A DNA stretch of 64,000 nucleotides from Flavivirga aquimarina. GTDB lineage: Bacteria > Bacteroidota > Bacteroidia > Flavobacteriales > Flavobacteriaceae. Within the stretch, counting starts at the first letter, position 1, and every line of letters starts with the position of its first letter. Position numbers and translations under genes: made by a program. Shown in pieces: positions 1 through 8,986 of this stretch. The notes beneath the pieces were generated by a model that saw only the letters and a list, made by a program, of their open reading frames with translations, had not been told where the DNA came from and did no database searches. The stretch covers positions 490,071 to 554,070 of the forward strand of contig NZ_JAUOEK010000184.1 of NCBI RefSeq assembly GCF_030540835.1. The letters run 5' to 3'.

Positions 1-81
1 CCTAGTGTAGGTGCTCGTTATATAATGAATTTTGAAAACGATTTTAACTACTGGCAATTTTACGCTATATGGAAATTCTGA
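1..81 (+). CDS. C-terminal end of an outer-membrane protein (partial)
   Basis: An open frame runs from the first base and stops with TGA at 79-81, giving 26 residues with alternating hydrophobic and polar residues and many aromatics (YIMNFENDFNYWQFYAIWKF). It ends in phenylalanine, the usual last residue of outer-membrane beta-barrels recognised by the BAM machinery. The remainder of the gene lies outside the window, so the family cannot be named. It is in the same direction as the CHAT gene 30 bp downstream and could share its transcript. Confidence 0.55.
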   Translation, partial: PSVGARYIMNFENDFNYWQFYAIWKF

Positions 82-111
82 AGCTAAGTCTCTTTTAGCA
101 GGCTCACTCTT

Positions 112-2694
112 ATGAAAAAACTAAGTCTTATTTTCTTTTTAATTTACGGAATTACTTTTTCTCAAAATTTAGAAGAAGAAATTTATGTTGCTGCCGAAAC
201 ATTTATTAGCAACACAAATAATACTTCATTAAACCTCTTAAGCGAGCAAGAATCTACATTCAAAAAACAAGTTAAAAGCAAAAGTGAACAACTAGCGCTT
301 GTTTTTTTACAATGTCACAAAGGGTTTTATCTGGAGAAAATCTTCCAGCTAAAAGATGCGATTACTACTTTTGAGGATGCTTCAAATCGGTTTAAAACAA
401 ACAACCTTTCAAAATTTTCCCATTTCGATATAATTGAAAGCTGTCTAATCCCTTTAGGAAACTTATATACTAAAACTGATGATTTTACTAATGCCGAAAA
501 CATCATCAAACAATACATATTTTTAGCAGAAAAAAGTAATCATATTAAACACCGGACTAGTGGTATTATTAATCTGGCTAAACTATATCAAAGTGCAGGC
601 AAGCATAAATCTGTGCTAGAATTAACGTCAAAAAATCTTAATACTCTAAACATAAATAATGTTCAAAAACAAAAATTAATTGATATAAACGATGATAGTC
701 AAATCGCCTTAAATAGCTCATTATCAAAAACAATCGACAACAACACTTTTGAGTATTACAAAAACAACTACCAAATAGCACTGCGAAAAAGAAATTATGA
801 AAAAGCTCTGTTCCATTTCAATAAAGCAAAAAAAGTATTTTTATATCAAAAAGAGGTTTTCGCTAGAGATTTAGCTAAACTATATTTTCAAGAAGCACAA
901 CTATATTATTTATTAAACGATTCAAAAACAGCTTTAGATAGCTTACAAAAGGCTACTAAAGCCTTACTTCCTAATCATACTTTCGCCTCTTTACCTCTAA
1001 GAAGTGAACTATACGCCGAAAATACATTTATAGATATTTTCGATTTGTATGCTACGCTTCAGGAAGACTATAAATTAGCACTTAAATATTACGATTTAAG
1101 TTTCTATATATCTCGATTATTACAAAATAACTGGACATCTCAGGAAAACAAAATATCGAATCAGGCAGCAAATAGAATTCGTAGTGAAAAATGTATAGAT
1201 ATTATCTTTAATGCCTACCAAAGCATTAAAAATGACACACTTTTATCCGCCGCTTTTAAATACGCAGAATTAAACAAATCGGGAATCTTAAAAGAGAGAG
1301 CTTTTAAACAAACGCTTTTACAAAAATACCCCAATGATAGTTTGTTACTTAAAGAATCTCATTTACTTAAAAAACAGGAAGAAATAACCAACCTCTTAAT
1401 AAATGAACAATTAGGTAAATCGAAAGCATCCATAATTTCAGCCTTAAGCTCAGATTTAAATGCTGTAAGCATAAAATTAAAAACGCTCACAGAAGCTATA
1501 AATAAAAAATACCCCGAGTTAGAAAATACTAATTTTTTAGTTAAAGATTTACAAAACAAGCTATTAAAAGACGACGCTGTTTTGGTTGAGTATTTTTATG
1601 GCAAAAAAAACATCTATCAATTTATAATTTATAATGATAGTATCAACCTTAACAAAATTAATTTAGATGAAGCTGTCAAAACACATATTACAAATTTTAT
1701 TCATTTATTCGATAACGCTTCTATAATAAATAACGATATAAATAAATTTACAAAAACGGCTTATACTCTTTATGGTATCTTGAACCTTGCAAAAGCATCA
1801 AATTTTAAAAACATCGTTATTATCCCAGATGGGTTATTAAGTTTTATACCATTTGAGGCTTTACTAACTTCTAAAACCCATACAACCAACTTTTCAAAAA
1901 TGCCATTTGTTATACAAAAGCAACATATTGTTTACAATACAAGTCCCGCATTTTACCTAAAAAACGAAGCAGAAAATAACACAAACAAGCTTCTTGGTAT
2001 CTTTCCGGTATTTGAAAAAACAAAAAACAGTTTAACCTACTCTATAGATGAGGCAAATGCTATAAAAGAAGAAATACCATCCCAGCTATTTTTAAAAGAT
2101 AAAGCAACAAAAAAAGCTTTCATTGAAAATAGTTTAAACTACAGTATATTACATTTATCTACCCATGCCAGTAGTGGCGATTTTTTAACCTCAGCTAATA
2201 TTGAGTTTTATAACGATACCATGTATCTAAATGAATTATATAGCCTCAATTTAAACACAAATCTTGTCGTCTTAAGTGCTTGTGAAACGGGTGTTGGGAA
2301 ATTATATAAAGGAGAAGGCGCTATGAGCATAGCTCGTGGGTTTCAATACGCTGGTGCCCAAAACGTATTGTTTTCTCTATGGCAAATAAACGATTTATCT
2401 ACATCTCAAATTATGAAATCCTTTTATAAAAACTATGGAGATAACCAGTCGGCTTATACCTCGAATCATCAGTCAAAATTAGATTATTTAAAAAATGAAG
2501 GAATTAGCAATATTAAAAAATCACCTTATTACTGGAGTGCTTTTGTATATTATGGTCAAATAACAAAACCAACGAATCGCGATAATAAATTAATTTACAC
2601 ACTCTTAGGGTTATTTATCTTATTGATTATAGTACTTTTACTGTTGAGAATGAAAAAATCTTATGGAAAAAACACTGCAGGAATTCTTAATTAA
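112..2694 (+). CDS. Secreted/anchored TPR-CHAT domain peptidase
   Basis: An 860-residue protein. Residues 1-18 are a Sec signal peptide ending TFSQ. A helical TPR-like region covers roughly residues 40-400, with tandem A/Y/L-rich helix pairs such as ALFHFNKAKKVF, followed by a coiled linker. The C-terminal part (about 560-820) is a CHAT domain of the caspase fold. The catalytic pair is visible: His685 in LSTHAS and Cys724 in LSACETG, followed by the conserved GEGAMSIARGFQYAGA helix. A single transmembrane helix (about 826-846) and a short basic tail end the protein, so the peptidase should face the periplasm while anchored in the inner membrane. The end overlaps the retropepsin gene by 32 nt. 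The substrate is unknown. CHAT enzymes of other bacteria cleave specific protein partners, but nothing here identifies one. Confidence 0.85.
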   Translation: MKKLSLIFFLIYGITFSQNLEEEIYVAAETFISNTNNTSLNLLSEQESTFKKQVKSKSEQLALVFLQCHKGFYLEKIFQLKDAITTFEDASNRFKTNNLSKFSHFDIIESCLIPLGNLYTKTDDFTNAENIIKQYIFLAEKSNHIKHRTSGIINLAKLYQSAGKHKSVLELTSKNLNTLNINNVQKQKLIDINDDSQIALNSSLSKTIDNNTFEYYKNNYQIALRKRNYEKALFHFNKAKKVFLYQKEVFARDLAKLYFQEAQLYYLLNDSKTALDSLQKATKALLPNHTFASLPLRSELYAENTFIDIFDLYATLQEDYKLALKYYDLSFYISRLLQNNWTSQENKISNQAANRIRSEKCIDIIFNAYQSIKNDTLLSAAFKYAELNKSGILKERAFKQTLLQKYPNDSLLLKESHLLKKQEEITNLLINEQLGKSKASIISALSSDLNAVSIKLKTLTEAINKKYPELENTNFLVKDLQNKLLKDDAVLVEYFYGKKNIYQFIIYNDSINLNKINLDEAVKTHITNFIHLFDNASIINNDINKFTKTAYTLYGILNLAKASNFKNIVIIPDGLLSFIPFEALLTSKTHTTNFSKMPFVIQKQHIVYNTSPAFYLKNEAENNTNKLLGIFPVFEKTKNSLTYSIDEANAIKEEIPSQLFLKDKATKKAFIENSLNYSILHLSTHASSGDFLTSANIEFYNDTMYLNELYSLNLNTNLVVLSACETGVGKLYKGEGAMSIARGFQYAGAQNVLFSLWQINDLSTSQIMKSFYKNYGDNQSAYTSNHQSKLDYLKNEGISNIKKSPYYWSAFVYYGQITKPTNRDNKLIYTLLGLFILLIIVLLLLRMKKSYGKNTAGILN

Positions 2695-3106
2695 AAAAGG
2701 ATATGCTAAAGTAAAGCTACATCTTACTAAAACAAATCACTTTGAAATAAAGGCAACTATAAATGGACATAAAGGCTTATTTATTCTAGATACTGGTGCA
2801 TCAAGCTCATGTGTAGGTTTTGAAGCTACTGAAACTTTTAAGCTAAAAACTGAAAACTCTACTATTAAAGCAGCAGGTGCAGGTGCTACAAATATGGACA
2901 CTAAGATGTCTAAAAAAAACAAAATGAAAATCGGAAAATGGAAACGCAATAAGGTTGTTTTAGTTTTATTTAATCTTACTCATGTAAATACGGCTCTAAT
3001 AAATCATAATTCTAAACCTGTTGACGGAATTATAGGAGCCGATATATTAAAAAAAGCTAAAGCTATTATTGATTATGAAAAGAAATATCTATATTTAAAA
3101 CTATAA
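2663..3106 (+). CDS. Retropepsin-like aspartic protease
   Basis: A 147-residue single-domain aspartyl protease of the retropepsin clan. The active-site motif is LDTGASSS with Asp43, followed by the flap-like region and the second signature VDGIIGADILKKAKAIIDY near the C-terminus. Such proteins act as homodimers, each supplying one aspartate. There is no signal peptide or membrane helix, so it appears cytoplasmic, unlike the CHAT protein before it. Its start lies inside the last codons of the CHAT gene in another frame (32-nt overlap), which indicates translational coupling. No alternative upstream start is available without running further into the CHAT gene. Confidence 0.8.
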   Translation: MEKTLQEFLIKKGYAKVKLHLTKTNHFEIKATINGHKGLFILDTGASSSCVGFEATETFKLKTENSTIKAAGAGATNMDTKMSKKNKMKIGKWKRNKVVLVLFNLTHVNTALINHNSKPVDGIIGADILKKAKAIIDYEKKYLYLKL

Positions 3107-3162
3107 AAAAATTTAAATAAATCTACATTTTTAATTAATAGCATTTTAATTCTCCTCTAGTA

Positions 3163-3795
3163 ATGAACACCTCAATAGTGATTGCTGATGATCATCCGTT
3201 AATGTTACGGGGGCTAACCGATTTTTTAACTTCGAAAGGTTTTAATATTGTAGGAAGTGCCCAAGATGGAAATACAGCCTATAATCTTATAGTAAAACTA
3301 AAACCAAAAATCGCCATTCTAGATATAAGAATGCCCTATAAAACTGGATTAGAAATCGCCGAAGCTTGCAAAAAAAATAATTTAAATACTAAAGTTATCC
3401 TTATAACTTTCGATAAAGAGGAAGAGTTATACGACAAGGCTAAAGAATTTGATGTTTTTGGATATATTTTAAAAGAATTTGCCATTGAAGAAATTGAAAC
3501 TTGTATTGAACATGTTATAAATGGCACACCGTATTTTAGTGAAGAAATAGCATCTTATTTAAACACAAGTAATTTAGAGCAAAGACCTGATGTATTAGAT
3601 TTATTAACCAAGTCTGAACTAAAAATAGTAAAGCTTATTTCTGAAAATAAAACAAGTCATGATATCGCCAATGATTTATCAATTTCTGTTCGTACAGTAG
3701 ATAAGCATAGAAGTAATATTGTTGCGAAATTAGGCTTAGATAACAAACCTACATCGCTTTCAATTTGGGCCAACTTAAATAAAGCTCATTTTTAA
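3163..3795 (+). CDS. NarL/FixJ-family response regulator
   Basis: A 210-residue two-domain regulator. The receiver domain (1-120) has the acidic pair DDHP near the N-terminus, the phosphoacceptor Asp54 in AILDIRMP, and a lysine in the YILKEF motif. The C-terminal LuxR-type HTH (about 145-205) contains LTKSELKIVKLISENKTSHDIA and the recognition helix SVRTVDKHRSNI. It sits 56 bp after the retropepsin gene in the same direction. No histidine kinase is present in the window, so the input is unknown. It is followed at once by an intrinsic terminator. Confidence 0.9.
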   Translation: MNTSIVIADDHPLMLRGLTDFLTSKGFNIVGSAQDGNTAYNLIVKLKPKIAILDIRMPYKTGLEIAEACKKNNLNTKVILITFDKEEELYDKAKEFDVFGYILKEFAIEEIETCIEHVINGTPYFSEEIASYLNTSNLEQRPDVLDLLTKSELKIVKLISENKTSHDIANDLSISVRTVDKHRSNIVAKLGLDNKPTSLSIWANLNKAHF

Positions 3796-3823
3796 AAAAT
3801 ACGTATAAGTGCGTATTTTTTTT
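3796..3823 (+). terminator. Intrinsic terminator of the response regulator gene
   Basis: AAAATACG and CGTATTTT form an 8-bp stem with an 8-nt loop starting one base after the stop codon, followed by a run of T. The same hairpin recurs at about 3941-3970. Confidence 0.75.
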
Positions 3824-3838
3824 ATCATATTCAAAACA

Positions 3839-3920
3839 TACCTTTACGGAGCTATTAATTAGTTCTTAGGGAGAATTAAAGAAGGCTCTAAATTGTTATG
3901 ATTTAGAGCTTTCGTCTTTT
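3839..3920 (+). ncRNA. Candidate small RNA 1 (tandem unit 1)
   Basis: A -7-like box TACCTTTA (3839-3846) is followed by the sequence GAGCTATTAATTAGTTCTT and then a stem-loop GCTCTAAAT/ATTTAGAGC (3885-3909) with a T-rich tail. The predicted RNA would start near 3852 and be about 70 nt. No start codon followed by a useful frame is present. The unit is repeated almost exactly about 146 bp downstream. The -33 position is only a T tract, so the promoter call is moderate. Inference from sequence only. Confidence 0.45.
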
Positions 3921-3940
3921 ATAGAACTAACCTTTTATTT

Positions 3941-3970
3941 AAAAATACGTATATGTGCGTATTTTTTTTT
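3941..3970 (+). terminator. Second copy of the AATACG hairpin terminator
   Basis: AAATACG and CGTATTT arms around TATATGTG are followed by a run of more than ten T. It is a near copy of the hairpin at 3796 and separates candidate RNA 1 from candidate RNA 2. Confidence 0.6.
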
Positions 3971-3984
3971 TTATCTATACAACT

Positions 3985-4071
3985 TACCTTTACAGAGCTA
4001 TTAATTAATTCTTCATAAGAGAGAATTTTTTCAAAAACTCTGCGCTGCAATAGGTAAGTGCAGAGTTTTTA
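3985..4071 (+). ncRNA. Candidate small RNA 2 (tandem unit 2)
   Basis: TACCTTTA (3985-3992) is followed by GAGCTATTAATTAATTCTT and a strong stem AAAACTCTGC/GCAGAGTTTT (4034-4069) running into T residues, a typical intrinsic terminator. The 5' half matches unit 1 closely while the 3' hairpin has a different sequence, so the two predicted RNAs share a head and differ in the tail. Predicted size is about 70 nt. No ORF is seen. Confidence 0.45.
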
Positions 4072-4129
4072 ATAAAAGAATTTACACATTATTTAACATT
4101 TAAGGGAATAAAAAAATTAGGTAATAACA

Positions 4130-4231
4130 ATGGAAAAAAATAATAACATCCTTGACAAATATTCTATGATAGGATTAATTATTTTAGTAATTATTATTAT
4201 TTCTATAAACCTTATAATGTGCTTTAATTAA
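4130..4231 (+). CDS. Micro-ORF, 33-residue single-span membrane peptide
   Basis: ATG at 4130 opens a 33-codon frame with a charged, Asn-rich N-terminus (MEKNNNILDKYS) followed by one strongly hydrophobic span (MIGLIILVIIIISINLIM) and the stop TAA. This is the usual composition of small bacterial membrane proteins. It lies after the second candidate small RNA and before a bidirectional terminator. The ribosome binding site is weak, as is common in Bacteroidota. The low-complexity AT sequence could give such a frame by chance. Confidence 0.4.
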   Translation: MEKNNNILDKYSMIGLIILVIIIISINLIMCFN

Positions 4232-4253
4232 TTTTATATTTAGTTAGTTAATT

Positions 4254-4290
4254 AAGGAGTTATCAACCGATATTGATCACTCCTTTTTTA
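4254..4290. terminator. Bidirectional intrinsic terminator
   Basis: AAGGAGT/ACTCCTT outer arms, with TATCA/TGATC inner pairing, are followed by T residues on the plus strand and preceded by A residues. It can end both the plus-strand micro-ORF transcript and the minus-strand sucAB transcript. Confidence 0.75.
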
Positions 4291-4298
4291 TTTTACAA

Positions 4299-5507
4299 TT
4301 ACAGTTCTAAAGCTTTCTTAATATCATTATTCATTAATAACTCAACAGGATTTTCTAAAGCTTCCTTAACTGCTACTAAAAACCCAACACTTTCTTTTCC
4401 ATCAATAATTCTGTGATCATAAGATAATGCTACATACATAATGGGTCTAATTTCTACTTTCCCATTAATTGCTACTGGTCTTTCTACAATATTATGCATT
4501 CCAAGAATGCCGCTTTGTGGTGGATTAATAATCGGTGTAGATAACATACTACCAAATACCCCTCCATTAGATATTGTAAAAGTTCCTCCCGTCATTTCAT
4601 CAACCGTAATTTGTCCATCACGAGCGCGAATAGCTAAACGTTTAACTTCTGCCTCAACACCTCTAAAGCTTAAATTCTCAACATTTCGCATTACAGGAAC
4701 CATCAAACCTTTTGGTCCCGAAACAGCGATACTAATATCACAAAAATCGTAACTTATCATTTCTTTTCCATCGATCATTGAGTTAACTGCAGGATACATT
4801 TTTAATGCTCTAACAACCGCCAACGTAAAGAAACTCATAAAACCTAAACCTACTCCGTGCTTAGTCTTAAATGTTTCTTTATATTCTGAACGTAATGCAA
4901 AAATTGGAGACATATCAACCTCATTAAAGGTCGTTAACATGGCTGTTGTATTTTTGGCTTCAACTAAACGTTCTGCTACTTTACGACGTAGCATAGACAT
5001 TTTACTGCGAGATGTTCCTCTACTCCCTCCTGCTGGTGTACCCATAGAAGGTACAGCTTTTACAGCGTCTTCTTTAGTAACTCTTCCATCCTTTCCTGTT
5101 CCAGAAATGGAAGCTGCATCCATTCCCTTTTCTGCTAAAATCTTTTTAGCTGCTGGACTTGCAGATCCTGTTGCATATGTTTTTGTTTCCGAAGCAGTTT
5201 GTTTTGGAGCCTCAACTTTTGGAGCTTCCTCTTTTTTGACTGCTTTAGGAGCATCACCTTCTGGTTTTGCAGCACTAGTATCAATTAAACACACAACAGC
5301 TCCAACTTCAACAGCATCCCCTTCTTCTGCTTTAAGAGTAATGGTTCCACTAACTTCTGCTGGCAACTCTAATGTTGCTTTATCACTATCTACCTCTGCT
5401 ATAGCCTGATCTTTCTCAACATAATCTCCATCTTCTACTAACCATGTTGCTATTTCCACTTCTGTAATGGATTCCCCTGGCGAAGGCACTTTCATTTCTA
5501 AAATCAT
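4299..5507 (-). CDS. sucB: Dihydrolipoyllysine-residue succinyltransferase, E2 of 2-oxoglutarate dehydrogenase
   Basis: 402 residues, the usual size. It transfers the succinyl group from lipoyl-lysine to CoA in the TCA cycle. The N-terminal lipoyl domain (1-75) carries the lipoylation motif [12 protein letters not shown]. An Ala/Lys/Glu-rich linker leads to the E3/E1-binding domain (about 115-150, [20 protein letters not shown]). The catalytic domain (about 175-402) ends with the HxxxD active site YDHRIIDG, with His365 and Asp369. It lies 47 bp downstream of sucA on the same strand and is probably co-transcribed with it. The E3 gene (lpd) is not in the window. Confidence 0.97.
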   Translation of the reverse strand: MILEMKVPSPGESITEVEIATWLVEDGDYVEKDQAIAEVDSDKATLELPAEVSGTITLKAEEGDAVEVGAVVCLIDTSAAKPEGDAPKAVKKEEAPKVEAPKQTASETKTYATGSASPAAKKILAEKGMDAASISGTGKDGRVTKEDAVKAVPSMGTPAGGSRGTSRSKMSMLRRKVAERLVEAKNTTAMLTTFNEVDMSPIFALRSEYKETFKTKHGVGLGFMSFFTLAVVRALKMYPAVNSMIDGKEMISYDFCDISIAVSGPKGLMVPVMRNVENLSFRGVEAEVKRLAIRARDGQITVDEMTGGTFTISNGGVFGSMLSTPIINPPQSGILGMHNIVERPVAINGKVEIRPIMYVALSYDHRIIDGKESVGFLVAVKEALENPVELLMNNDIKKALEL

Positions 5508-5554
5508 TCTTTATAATTTTAATTGTATATGAATTATTTCTTTTTAATATAAAT

Positions 5555-8296
5555 TTAGTCAATATTGAAAACTGCATCAATCACAGATCGTTGTCTTCTT
5601 TTATCTCGTGTGCTAGATCCTGGTGCTGGTACCGAACTATATGGTCGCGAAGCTACTTCTAATTTAACCAAATCCATACGTTGCACCATAAAACTCCAAG
5701 CTCCCATATTTTTAGGCTCTTCTTGTGCCCAAACATATTTTTCTACATTTGGATATTTATTTATAACGTCCTGTATATGTTCTAAATGTAATGGGAATAA
5801 TTGCTCAATTCTTACTAAAGCAACATCATCTCTTTCTAATAATTCTCTTTCTGCCAATAAATCGTAATAGAATTTACCAGTACAGAAAACTAATTTTTTT
5901 ACGTTTTTAGGAGCAATCGTATCATCAATAACTTCTTCAAATTTACCAGTTGCCAATTCATTCATTGATGACACAGCTTTTGGATGACGCAATAAACTTT
6001 TAGGTGTAAATACTACTAATGGTTTTCTAAAATCGCGTTTCATCTGACGACGCAATAAGTGAAAAAAGTTTGCAGGTGTTGAGCAATCTGCAACAATCAT
6101 ATTATCTTCACCACACAATTGTAGATAACGTTCTATTCTAGCTGATGAATGCTCGGAACCTTGTCCTTCATATCCATGAGGTAATAAAACAACAATACCA
6201 TTTTGAGACTTCCATTTATCTTCTGCTGCAGATAGGTATTGGTCGAAAATAATCTGTGCGCCATTACTAAAATCACCAAACTGGGCTTCCCAGATAGTTA
6301 ACGTATTTGGATTGGCCATGGCATAACCATAATCGAAACCAAGGACACCATACTCAGATAAAAAGGAATTGTAAATATCCATATTACCTTTATTCTCCGA
6401 GTTTGTATTTAATAAGTTTATACGTTCTTCAGATATTTCATCGCGTAAAATAGCGTGACGGTGACTAAATGTTCCACGCTCTACATCCTGACCTGAAATA
6501 CGTACATTGAAACCTTCTTCCAACAAACTACCATAAGCTAATGTTTCTGCCATTCCCCAATCTAGTGTATCGGTTTCAAAAACCATTTTTTTACGTCCGT
6601 CAAGAATTCTTTCTGCTTTACGTAAAAACTTAACCCCTTCTGGAACTGTTGATACTATTTTTGAAATACCTTCCAATTTATTTTTTGGATACGTTGTTTC
6701 TACTCTTTCAAGCATACCTTCTATCCCTTTGCGATTAAAAGCAGACCAACGTTCTTGCATAAACTCTCTAACCTTAGAAGACTCTGCCTTCTTAGATTTA
6801 GCATATTCTTTTTCTAATGTGTCTTTAAAATCTGCAATAATTTTATCTACATAGGCTTTATCGACGGCATTTTCTGCAATTAACTTTTCTGAATATATTT
6901 TAAACGGATTAGGGTGTTTTGATATATGTTTATATAGATTTGGTTGTGTAAAACGAGGTTCGTCACCTTCATTATGACCATATTTACGATATCCCAATAA
7001 ATCTATATATACATCTTTTTTATAGTGCATTCTATATTCTAAAGCCATTTCCACAGCATGAACTACGGCTTCAGCATCATCAGAGTTAACATGTAAAACC
7101 GGTGATAAGGTTACCTTAGCAACATCGGTACAATAAGTACTAGATCGCGCATCTAAATAATTAGTGGTAAAACCTACCTGGTTATTAACCACTATATGAA
7201 TGGTGCCTCCTGTTTTATACCCATTTAGTTGGCTCATTTGGCTTACTTCATAGGCAACTCCTTGACCTGCAATAGCAGCATCTCCATGTACAATAATTGG
7301 TACTATTTTTGAGTTATCGCCATCATAATCACTATCAATCTTTGCACGTGTAATCCCTTCAGCAACGGGAGCAACAGTTTCTAAGTGTGATGGATTTGGA
7401 ACCAAATTCATCTTAATACTCTTTCCGTTTTGATAGGTTTTATCTAGGGTTAAACCTAAATGATATTTTACATCACCGTCAATATTTTCGTCTTCGAAAT
7501 CTTTACCGTCAAATTCGCTAAAAAGTTCATTAAGCGGTTTTCTAAAAATATTAACCAATGTACTTAAACGACCACGATGCGCCATTCCTAAAACACATTC
7601 TTTTACTCCGTATTTTTCTACCGAATAAAAAAGCACATTACTAATAGCTGGTATTAAAGATTCTCCTCCTTCTAAAGAAAAACGTTTTTGCCCCACATAT
7701 TTGGTTTGCAAAAAGTTTTCGAACGTAACAGCTTGATTTAATTTAGATAAAATATATTTTTTAATTTCAACCGAATACTCAGGATGATTATCATTTTTAT
7801 TTAGCCGTTCCTGCCACCATTTAATAACCTCTGGGTTACGTAAATACATATACTCAACACCAATGGAATCACAGTAAATCCTCTCTAAATGAGTAATTAT
7901 TTCACGTAATGTTTTTGCACCAATGCCTAAAATGTCTCCAGCATTGAAAATAGTATCTAAATCGTTTTCGGAAAGATCGAAATTTTCTAAAGCCAAAGTG
8001 GGTGAATAACTTCTACGTGCTCTTACAGGATTTGTTTTAGTAAACAAATGACCACGCATTCTGTATCCATCAATAAGTCTAACTACATTAAATTCTTTTT
8101 GAACTTGTTCTGGGATCTGAGTAGAAACACCTTCTACTATCTCCCCATTTAATCCATAGTTCTCACTACCAAAATCGTAGCCTTGAAAAAAAGCTCTCCA
8201 ACTTGGTTCTACCGTATCAGGATTTTGTAAATATTGATCGTATAAATCAGCAAAATATGCTGTGTGAGCTGCGTTTAAAAATGAAAATTTATCCAT
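5555..8296 (-). CDS. sucA: 2-oxoglutarate dehydrogenase E1 component
   Basis: 913 residues, close to the family size. This thiamine-diphosphate enzyme decarboxylates 2-oxoglutarate and succinylates the E2 lipoyl group. Visible signatures are the N-terminal E2-interaction segment (FLNAAHTAYFADLYDQYLQNP), the active-site stretch VLGMAHRGRLSTLVNIF, HGDAAIAGQGVAYE and VNNQVGFTTN around the ThDP site, and the C-terminal transketolase-like part with EAQFGDFSNGAQ and LLPHGYEGQGSEHSSAR. It is the first gene of the sucAB unit and is divergent from the small outer-membrane protein gene at 8470. Confidence 0.97.
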   Translation of the reverse strand: MDKFSFLNAAHTAYFADLYDQYLQNPDTVEPSWRAFFQGYDFGSENYGLNGEIVEGVSTQIPEQVQKEFNVVRLIDGYRMRGHLFTKTNPVRARRSYSPTLALENFDLSENDLDTIFNAGDILGIGAKTLREIITHLERIYCDSIGVEYMYLRNPEVIKWWQERLNKNDNHPEYSVEIKKYILSKLNQAVTFENFLQTKYVGQKRFSLEGGESLIPAISNVLFYSVEKYGVKECVLGMAHRGRLSTLVNIFRKPLNELFSEFDGKDFEDENIDGDVKYHLGLTLDKTYQNGKSIKMNLVPNPSHLETVAPVAEGITRAKIDSDYDGDNSKIVPIIVHGDAAIAGQGVAYEVSQMSQLNGYKTGGTIHIVVNNQVGFTTNYLDARSSTYCTDVAKVTLSPVLHVNSDDAEAVVHAVEMALEYRMHYKKDVYIDLLGYRKYGHNEGDEPRFTQPNLYKHISKHPNPFKIYSEKLIAENAVDKAYVDKIIADFKDTLEKEYAKSKKAESSKVREFMQERWSAFNRKGIEGMLERVETTYPKNKLEGISKIVSTVPEGVKFLRKAERILDGRKKMVFETDTLDWGMAETLAYGSLLEEGFNVRISGQDVERGTFSHRHAILRDEISEERINLLNTNSENKGNMDIYNSFLSEYGVLGFDYGYAMANPNTLTIWEAQFGDFSNGAQIIFDQYLSAAEDKWKSQNGIVVLLPHGYEGQGSEHSSARIERYLQLCGEDNMIVADCSTPANFFHLLRRQMKRDFRKPLVVFTPKSLLRHPKAVSSMNELATGKFEEVIDDTIAPKNVKKLVFCTGKFYYDLLAERELLERDDVALVRIEQLFPLHLEHIQDVINKYPNVEKYVWAQEEPKNMGAWSFMVQRMDLVKLEVASRPYSSVPAPGSSTRDKRRQRSVIDAVFNID

Positions 8297-8469
8297 TGTT
8301 ATTTTTAATCCCTGTAGGTTAAGTCAAAATATTTTCCAAAAATACAACTTTTACCAAAATTAGATCTTTCTTTGACTATATTTATAAACGTTCAATATGC
8401 TTTTAACGAATATGTTATTATTACCTGTTAATTTTTTAACGATTTCTAATTTTAATAAAGACATTTCTT

Positions 8470-8985
8470 ATGATTAATAAAAATACTGTTTTAATTATCC
8501 TTGTTGTCTTATTTAGTCTGAACCATTTAATCGCTCAACAGAAAACCAATGATTTCTGGAATCATGTTCGTTTTGGTGGTGGTATTGGATTAAATTTTGG
8601 CGATGGTTTTTTTAGCGGAACGCTTGCTCCCAATGCTATTTATGAATTCGACAGGTTTTTTGCAGCAGGTATAGGTCTCAATGCCACATTCGATAATCAA
8701 AAAAATGTTTATAAATCGACTATATTAGGAGGCAGTTTGATAGGACTATTTAATGTGATTAATGAAATACAACTCTCGGCTGAATTTGAACAACTTAATA
8801 TAAACCGAAAATATAATATAAATTTAAATACTCCAGACGATAACTATTGGTCGCCAGCTTTATTTATTGGCGCTGGTTATAGAAACGGTAATGTTACTTT
8901 TGGGATAAGATATGATGTTTTATATGATAAAAACAAAAGTATTTATATAGATCCCTGGGCACCTTTTGTAAGATTTTATTTTTAA
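8470..8985 (+). CDS. Small outer-membrane beta-barrel protein
   Basis: 171 residues with a signal peptide (about 1-22, ending LIAQQ) and a mature part of alternating, Gly/Phe/Tyr-rich strands ending in phenylalanine (FVRFYF), typical of an 8-strand barrel. From memory, proteins of this kind next to sucA in flavobacteria are sometimes labelled alpha-ketoglutarate decarboxylase. Nothing in this sequence supports an enzyme: there is no ThDP motif and the length is far too short. The gene is divergent from sucA and convergent with the Rrf2 gene, with one base between the stop codons. Confidence 0.75.
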   Translation: MINKNTVLIILVVLFSLNHLIAQQKTNDFWNHVRFGGGIGLNFGDGFFSGTLAPNAIYEFDRFFAAGIGLNATFDNQKNVYKSTILGGSLIGLFNVINEIQLSAEFEQLNINRKYNINLNTPDDNYWSPALFIGAGYRNGNVTFGIRYDVLYDKNKSIYIDPWAPFVRFYF

Positions 8986-8986
8986 A

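Noticed and set aside
4939..5409. Open frame of 156 codons opposite sucB
   Set aside because: It is a complementary-strand shadow of a confirmed enzyme gene, without promoter or recognisable motif.
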